From contig JALSUN010000113.1 in the NCBI GenBank assembly GCA_027061425.1, positions 1-33,473 of the forward strand: 33,473 bases of DNA, read 5' to 3'. Under the pieces are notes generated by a model. It did not search any database. It saw nothing but the letters and a program-made list of their open reading frames with translations, and was not told the DNA's origin. The translations under genes and the position numbers were made by a program. Shown piece after piece: positions 29,876 through 33,473 of this stretch. The number at the start of each line of letters is the position of its first letter. Position 1 is the stretch's first letter. Source of the stretch: Helicobacteraceae bacterium. GTDB taxonomy: Bacteria > Campylobacterota > Campylobacteria > Campylobacterales > Sulfurimonadaceae.

Positions 29876-29884
29876 TGTTATGAT
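29876..29884 (+). promoter_or_regulatory. Extended -10 promoter for the arsC-like gene
   Basis: TGTTATGAT gives TG-N-TATGAT, 30 bases before the ATG, with AGGA at 29904-29907 serving as ribosome site. Confidence 0.45.
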
Positions 29885-29914
29885 TTCTAAAAATTAATAA
29901 CGTAGGAAGATAAA

Positions 29915-30268
29915 ATGAGTGATATTCAAATATGGCACAATCCAAGATGTTCAAAATCTCGTCAGGCGATGGAGATCCTAGAAGAGAATGGTGTAGAAGC
30001 TGAGGTGGTAAAGTACCTTGATGCAGAGCTAGATGAAGCGATGATAAAATCACTGCTTTTAAAACTAGATATTGATGCTATAGACCTGATGCGCACCAAA
30101 GAAGATAAATTTAAAGAGCTGAAACTTGACCAGGTCGGTGACGAAGGTGTTCTTATCCGTGCGATGGTACGTTTTCCTAAGCTCATAGAACGTCCTATCG
30201 TTATTAAAGGAAATCAAGCTGTGATCGGTCGACCACCAGAAAAAATTATAGCGTTTCTGAATAGCTAG
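29915..30268 (+). CDS. arsC: Arsenate reductase, ArsC (glutaredoxin type)
   Basis: A 117-residue thioredoxin-fold protein. WHNPRCSKSRQ holds the catalytic Cys12, and the three arginines that bind arsenate in E. coli ArsC are kept: Arg60 (LMRTKE), Arg93 (ERPIV) and Arg106 (GRPPE). It would reduce arsenate to arsenite using glutathione/glutaredoxin-like electrons. Because no ars regulator or efflux pump is nearby, an ArsC-like housekeeping role (YffB-type) cannot be excluded, but the retained arginines favour arsenate reductase. Confidence 0.85.
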   Translation: MSDIQIWHNPRCSKSRQAMEILEENGVEAEVVKYLDAELDEAMIKSLLLKLDIDAIDLMRTKEDKFKELKLDQVGDEGVLIRAMVRFPKLIERPIVIKGNQAVIGRPPEKIIAFLNS

Positions 30269-30356
30269 TACTTTTAAGTATATTTGAAAATATAGATGTG
30301 TGTATGCGCGGTGTAAACAGAAGATATGTCATAGATTAAATAGAGAGGTCGGGGGT

Positions 30357-30376
30357 AGACGGCAAAGTTGCCGTCT
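30357..30376. terminator. Hairpin between convergent arsC and DUF465 genes
   Basis: AGACGGCAA (30357-30365) and TTGCCGTCT (30368-30376) form a perfect 9-bp G/C-containing stem. It lies 7 bases past the stop of the minus-strand gene. Neither side has a T-tract, so a bidirectional transcript-end or stability element is only a guess. Confidence 0.4.
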
Positions 30377-30383
30377 GGAAAGA

Positions 30384-30620
30384 TTAAAGATTATGCTCTT
30401 TTTTGTACGCCATTAAGATGCCATAAGCCTCGTCTTTAAGAAGAAGTTTCTCTTTTTTAAGTGCTTCAAGCTCAAGGTCAGTCATAGGAATATCGCCATT
30501 TTCTGCTTTTGCGATCTTGTCGTCAAGTGCATTGTGCTTGTCAAAAATGTTTAAGAAGTGTGCATTCTCATTTCCGTTTTCTTTCATGTGTGTGATGATT
30601 TCTCTGTATTCGTGTAACAT
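30384..30620 (-). CDS. DUF465 (YdcH-like) small coiled protein
   Basis: A 78-residue all-helical protein. HLN-type middle 'NAHFLNIFDKHNALDDKIAKAE' shown here as FLNIFDKHNALDDKI, and LEALKKEKLLLKDEAYGILMAYK are the DUF465 hallmarks (F/L-x-x-L...H..LD..I). Function unknown; small dimeric coiled coils are typical. AAGGACAG precedes the ATG. Confidence 0.85.
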   Translation of the reverse strand: MLHEYREIITHMKENGNENAHFLNIFDKHNALDDKIAKAENGDIPMTDLELEALKKEKLLLKDEAYGILMAYKKEHNL

Positions 30621-30649
30621 TGTCTGTCCTTATGTATTTATAAACGGAA

Positions 30650-31024
30650 TTATAGCGTTTTATTAGTTTGAGAATGGTTAATACTTCGCTTTCCTAGCAC
30701 ATAAAAAAGTGCGATCAAGAGAAGATAAAAACCTAACCATGTAAAGTTTGAAAGCGTGTTCCCTGCTTGATAGAGTGAAATATATAAGAGGATATCACTG
30801 AGTATCACAAGAAGTGTCCCAAGTTCGAGCAGTTTTTGAAGTTCCAGGCCTTGACGTTTGGCGAACATCCTCCAAAGATAGAAGTACCCTACAGCATACA
30901 TTAACAACAGGGTGCTAAAGCTCATATACATCAGTGGATTAGTAGTCAGTGTTTCTTTCAAGAGACTTCGCAATGAGATATCAACAAAACTGATGAGAAA
31001 GGGGAGTAAAATCCCTGCGAGCAA
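30650..31024 (-). CDS. Small four-helix membrane protein, unknown function
   Basis: 124 residues from a TTG start, with four hydrophobic helices (about 3-18, 32-50, 66-85, 92-110) and a basic tail. No family recognised. The TTG lies inside a hydrophobic helix and has no ribosome site. An in-frame ATA at 31060-31058, preceded by AAGGA at 31072-31068, would add 12 residues (MKPLYKALVELF) and give a natural positively charged N terminus overlapping the dcd stop. Either start is uncertain. Confidence 0.7.
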   Translation of the reverse strand: MLAGILLPFLISFVDISLRSLLKETLTTNPLMYMSFSTLLLMYAVGYFYLWRMFAKRQGLELQKLLELGTLLVILSDILLYISLYQAGNTLSNFTWLGFYLLLIALFYVLGKRSINHSQTNKTL

Positions 31025-31056
31025 AAAGAGCTCGACGAGGGCTTTGTAAAGAGGCT

Positions 31057-31617
31057 TTATTTTAAGATCCTTGGCAGTGTGATCCCTTCTTGGCCCTGGT
31101 ACTTTCCTTTTTTATCAGCATAAGAGGTCTCACATGCTTCATCGCCTTGTAAAAAGAGTACCTGTGCAATCCCTTCATTGGCATAGATCTTAGCTGGAAG
31201 CGGGGTAGTGTTAGAGATCTCTATGGTGATGTGACCTTCAAACTCAGGTTCGAAAGGGGTAACGTTAACGATGATACCACAACGTGCATAGGTTGATTTC
31301 CCCAGACAGATGGCAAGAACATCACGTGGAATTTTAAAGTACTCTACTGTACGTGCAAGTGCAAATGAGTTAGGCGGTACGATACAAACATCACCTTCAA
31401 AGTCAACGACATTAGCATCATCAAAATGTTTTGGATCAACAACAGTAGAGTTGAGGTTTGTAAAAATTTGAAACTCGTTACTGACACGAATGTCATAGCC
31501 ATAAGAGCTTAAGCCGTATGAAACGACGCCTTTGCCAACCTGGTCTTCACAAAACGGTGTGATCATCCCGTTTTCTACTGCTTGTTCTCGTATCCATGTG
31601 TCTGCTTTTAGTCCCAT
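31057..31617 (-). CDS. dcd: dCTP deaminase
   Basis: A 186-residue trimeric dUTPase-fold enzyme turning dCTP into dUTP for thymidylate synthesis. SSYGYDIRVS, GKSTYARCGI and the catalytic stretch TPFEPEFEGHITIEISN are family motifs, as is the C-terminal KKGKYQGQEGITLPRI lid. AGAGG precedes the ATG. It is divergent from accB and runs toward the small membrane protein, with which it shares a few bases if the ATA start is used. Confidence 0.96.
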   Translation of the reverse strand: MGLKADTWIREQAVENGMITPFCEDQVGKGVVSYGLSSYGYDIRVSNEFQIFTNLNSTVVDPKHFDDANVVDFEGDVCIVPPNSFALARTVEYFKIPRDVLAICLGKSTYARCGIIVNVTPFEPEFEGHITIEISNTTPLPAKIYANEGIAQVLFLQGDEACETSYADKKGKYQGQEGITLPRILK

Positions 31618-31722
31618 AACTGTTTCCTCTGTTTTAGTGTGTAAATCTGTCTAAAAATGGGTCTATAAAACAAGGTTTAAAGCATTCTTAGACAAAAAAA
31701 TTACATCGATTAATATGATTTG

Positions 31723-31731
31723 TGATATTAT
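31723..31731 (+). promoter_or_regulatory. Extended -10 promoter for accBC
   Basis: TGATATTAT provides TG-N-TATTAT about 80 bases before accB. The 193-base divergent spacer dcd-accB otherwise holds a weak inverted repeat (ACCTTT 31760-31765 / AAAGGT 31776-31781) in the accB leader. Confidence 0.5.
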
Positions 31732-31810
31732 ATCGCAATAAATTTAAGAGCACTAGCGTACCTTTTCTAGGGTGCAAAGGTGTTTAGAAGCTATTTAGGA
31801 GCCTTTAACT

Positions 31811-32275
31811 ATGGAAAACAAGCAAATTAACGCACTTATCACTAAGTTTGACGAAAGTGGTCTTTCAAAGATCAAAATCACTAGAGACGGTTTTGAGATC
31901 GAGATGGAAAAAGCAACAGGTCTTGTTGCGGCACCAGTTCAAGCAGTAGCCGCGGCTCCAGTAGCACAAGCAGCACCAGTAGCGGCAGCTGCAGCTGCAT
32001 CTACAGCTCCAGCTCCAGCAACTGCAACAATCACGGGTGACACGATCGATTCACCAATGGTTGGTACATACTACGCAGCACCATCACCAGACTCTGCACC
32101 ATTTATAAAAGTGGGAGATACAGTGAAAAAAGGTCAGGCAGTAGCGGTTCTTGAAGCGATGAAGATCATGAACGAACTTGAAGCTGAGTTTGACTGTAAG
32201 ATCCTTGAGATCCTTGTGACTGATGGTCAGGCAGTTGAGTATGACATGCCACTATTCGTAGTTGAGAAGATCTAA
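31811..32275 (+). CDS. accB: Biotin carboxyl carrier protein of acetyl-CoA carboxylase
   Basis: A 154-residue protein with a short N-terminal helix domain, an Ala/Pro-rich flexible linker (about 38-75) and a C-terminal biotinyl domain. The biotin attachment site is EAMKIMN (Lys lying near residue 117). It carries carboxybiotin between AccC and the carboxyltransferase in fatty-acid synthesis. AGGAG at 31796-31800 precedes the ATG at rather long spacing (10 bases). accC starts 2 bases after its stop. Confidence 0.96.
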   Translation: MENKQINALITKFDESGLSKIKITRDGFEIEMEKATGLVAAPVQAVAAAPVAQAAPVAAAAAASTAPAPATATITGDTIDSPMVGTYYAAPSPDSAPFIKVGDTVKKGQAVAVLEAMKIMNELEAEFDCKILEILVTDGQAVEYDMPLFVVEKI

Positions 32276-32277
32276 AT

Positions 32278-33473
32278 ATGGCTGAGATCAAACGTATCTT
32301 GGTCGCGAACCGTGGAGAGATTGCTCTTCGCGCGATTCGTACTATAAAAGAGATGGGTAAAGAGGCGGTTGCTGTCTACTCTAAAGGTGACGAAGGTTCT
32401 GAGTACCTTAAACTTGCTGATGCTGCTATCTGTATCGGTGCCGCACCAAGTTCTGCATCATATTTAAGTATTCCAGCGATTATCTCTGCTGCAGAGATCA
32501 GTAACTGTGACGCGATCTTCCCAGGGTATGGTTTCTTGTCTGAGAACCAGGACTTTGTTGAGATCTGTACACACCATGACATTAAGTTTATCGGGCCGAC
32601 AGTTTCTGTTATGGAACTTATGAGTGACAAGTCAAAAGCAAAAGATGTGATGATCGCTGCTGATGTTCCTGTTGTTCCAGGTTCTGATGGTGCCATCCAT
32701 GACATTAAAGATGCTGCAGAGCGCGCTAAGATCGTAGGCTATCCTGTGATCTTAAAAGCTGCCCAAGGTGGTGGTGGTCGCGGTATGCGTGTGGTTGAAG
32801 AGGAAGCGGGTCTTAAAAATGCATTTTTAGCCGCTGAGTCTGAAGCGATAACGGCATTTGGTGATGGTACGATCTATATGGAGAAATTCATCGAAGCACC
32901 ACGCCATATCGAAGTTCAGATCATGGCAGACAGCCATGGTAACGTCCTTCACATCGGTGAGCGTGACTGTTCTATGCAGCGTCGTCACCAGAAGCTTATC
33001 GAAGAGTCTCCTGCACAGGTCTTGACACCAGAAGTACGTGAGCGTCTACATGCGGCTGCTGTTCAAGCAACAAAATACATTAAGTACGAAGGTGCGGGTA
33101 CATTTGAGTTCCTACTCGACAAAAACCTTGACTTCTACTTCATGGAGATGAATACCCGTCTTCAGGTTGAGCATACTGTCTCTGAAGAGGTAAGCGGTCT
33201 TGATCTTATAGAGTGGATGATCCGTGTAGCTGAAGGTGAAGCACTTCCAAGCCAAGAGAGCATTAACTTCCACGGTCACTCTATAGAGTGTCGTATCTCT
33301 GCAGAGGATTCTGTACGTTTCTTACCTTCACCGGGTCTTATCACTCAATGGGTTGCACCGGGTGGTCTTGGCGTTCGTATTGATACTCATGCACACGCAG
33401 GTTATAATGTACCTTCTACGTATGACTCTATGATCGGTAAACTGATCGTTAAAGCGGACACCCGTGAAAAAGC
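32278..33473 (+). CDS. accC: Biotin carboxylase, 3' end outside the window
   Basis: 398 codons are visible of the usual ~450; the gene runs off the right edge. It starts MAEIKRILVANRGEIALRA after TAAAT following accB. ATP-grasp features: KAAQGGGGRGMRVV glycine loop, EKFIEAPRHIEVQI, HIGERDCSMQRRHQKLIEESP, and MEMNTRLQVEHTVSE with the metal-binding Glu and Asn. It carboxylates the biotin of AccB with bicarbonate and ATP. The same three subunit families occur in other biotin carboxylases, but the accB partner fixes the identity. Confidence 0.96.
   Translation, partial: MAEIKRILVANRGEIALRAIRTIKEMGKEAVAVYSKGDEGSEYLKLADAAICIGAAPSSASYLSIPAIISAAEISNCDAIFPGYGFLSENQDFVEICTHHDIKFIGPTVSVMELMSDKSKAKDVMIAADVPVVPGSDGAIHDIKDAAERAKIVGYPVILKAAQGGGGRGMRVVEEEAGLKNAFLAAESEAITAFGDGTIYMEKFIEAPRHIEVQIMADSHGNVLHIGERDCSMQRRHQKLIEESPAQVLTPEVRERLHAAAVQATKYIKYEGAGTFEFLLDKNLDFYFMEMNTRLQVEHTVSEEVSGLDLIEWMIRVAEGEALPSQESINFHGHSIECRISAEDSVRFLPSPGLITQWVAPGGLGVRIDTHAHAGYNVPSTYDSMIGKLIVKADTREK

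Noticed and set aside
32376..32705. Minus-strand open frame of 109 codons opposite accC
   Set aside because: Lies wholly within the biotin carboxylase reading frame, whose motifs are clear in the plus frame.
1..33473. tRNA, rRNA, transposase or integrase genes
   Set aside because: None could be recognised on either strand, so no insertion sequence or integrative element is called despite the mosaic look of 17-24 kb.

Overview
The window is moderately AT-rich bacterial chromosome. Gene families and order point to a Campylobacterota (epsilonproteobacterial) member, probably of the free-living Sulfurovum/Sulfurimonas type. Pointers are the SurA-like isomerase / GltX1 / short malic enzyme trio, a PglB-type bacterial oligosaccharyltransferase, Campylobacter-like Shine-Dalgarno (AAGGA) and -10-only promoters, and tight ATGA overlaps. 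This placement is inferred from remembered family similarity; no search was run.

Layout. (1) 1-4.3 kb: housekeeping genes: tail of an unidentified gene, infA, a 314-base spacer with a REP-like hairpin and an 11-copy heptamer array, a periplasmic SurA-like isomerase (minus), then gltX and a malic enzyme (plus). (2) 4.3-24.0 kb: one continuous minus-strand block of about 20 genes for a lipid-linked glycan and its transfer to protein. Read in transcription order it runs: RHH/PIN toxin-antitoxin pair, CitE-like lyase, wbpA, wbpB, four-helix-bundle protein, wbpD, a second antitoxin, a PIN domain fused to wbpE, an exported ATP-dependent DNA ligase, a Wzx flippase, three GT4 glycosyltransferases and two methyltransferases, a DegT aminotransferase, pglB (STT3), a WecA/WbpL-like phosphoglycosyltransferase and a PglF/WbpM-like 4,6-dehydratase. 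(3) 24.0-29.8 kb, plus strand: methyltransferase, asparagine synthase, a 7TMR-DISM histidine kinase with an overlapping response regulator, and a BamE-like lipoprotein behind a possible tandem-repeat operator. (4) 29.9-33.5 kb: arsC-like reductase, DUF465 protein, small membrane protein, dcd, then accB and the first part of accC.

How they work together. WbpA-B-E-D would convert UDP-GlcNAc to UDP-2,3-diacetamido-2,3-dideoxyglucuronic acid. The 4,6-dehydratase and the second aminotransferase would make a 4-amino-6-deoxy-HexNAc. The polytopic transferase would load the first sugar-phosphate on undecaprenyl phosphate, the GT4 enzymes extend it, the methyltransferases may decorate it, Wzx flips it and PglB transfers it to Asn.

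Most unusual: between 17.4 and 24.7 kb, short arrays of 7-base units (mostly GGTTTTT on the plus strand, plus an ATTCAAC family) lie at nearly every gene boundary of the wbp section and also inside genes. One sits exactly at the joint where a PIN toxin has become fused to WbpE, and others add KTKNQK-like peptides to WbpE, WbpD and the CitE-like protein. They look like the joints of a patchwork of inserted cassettes.
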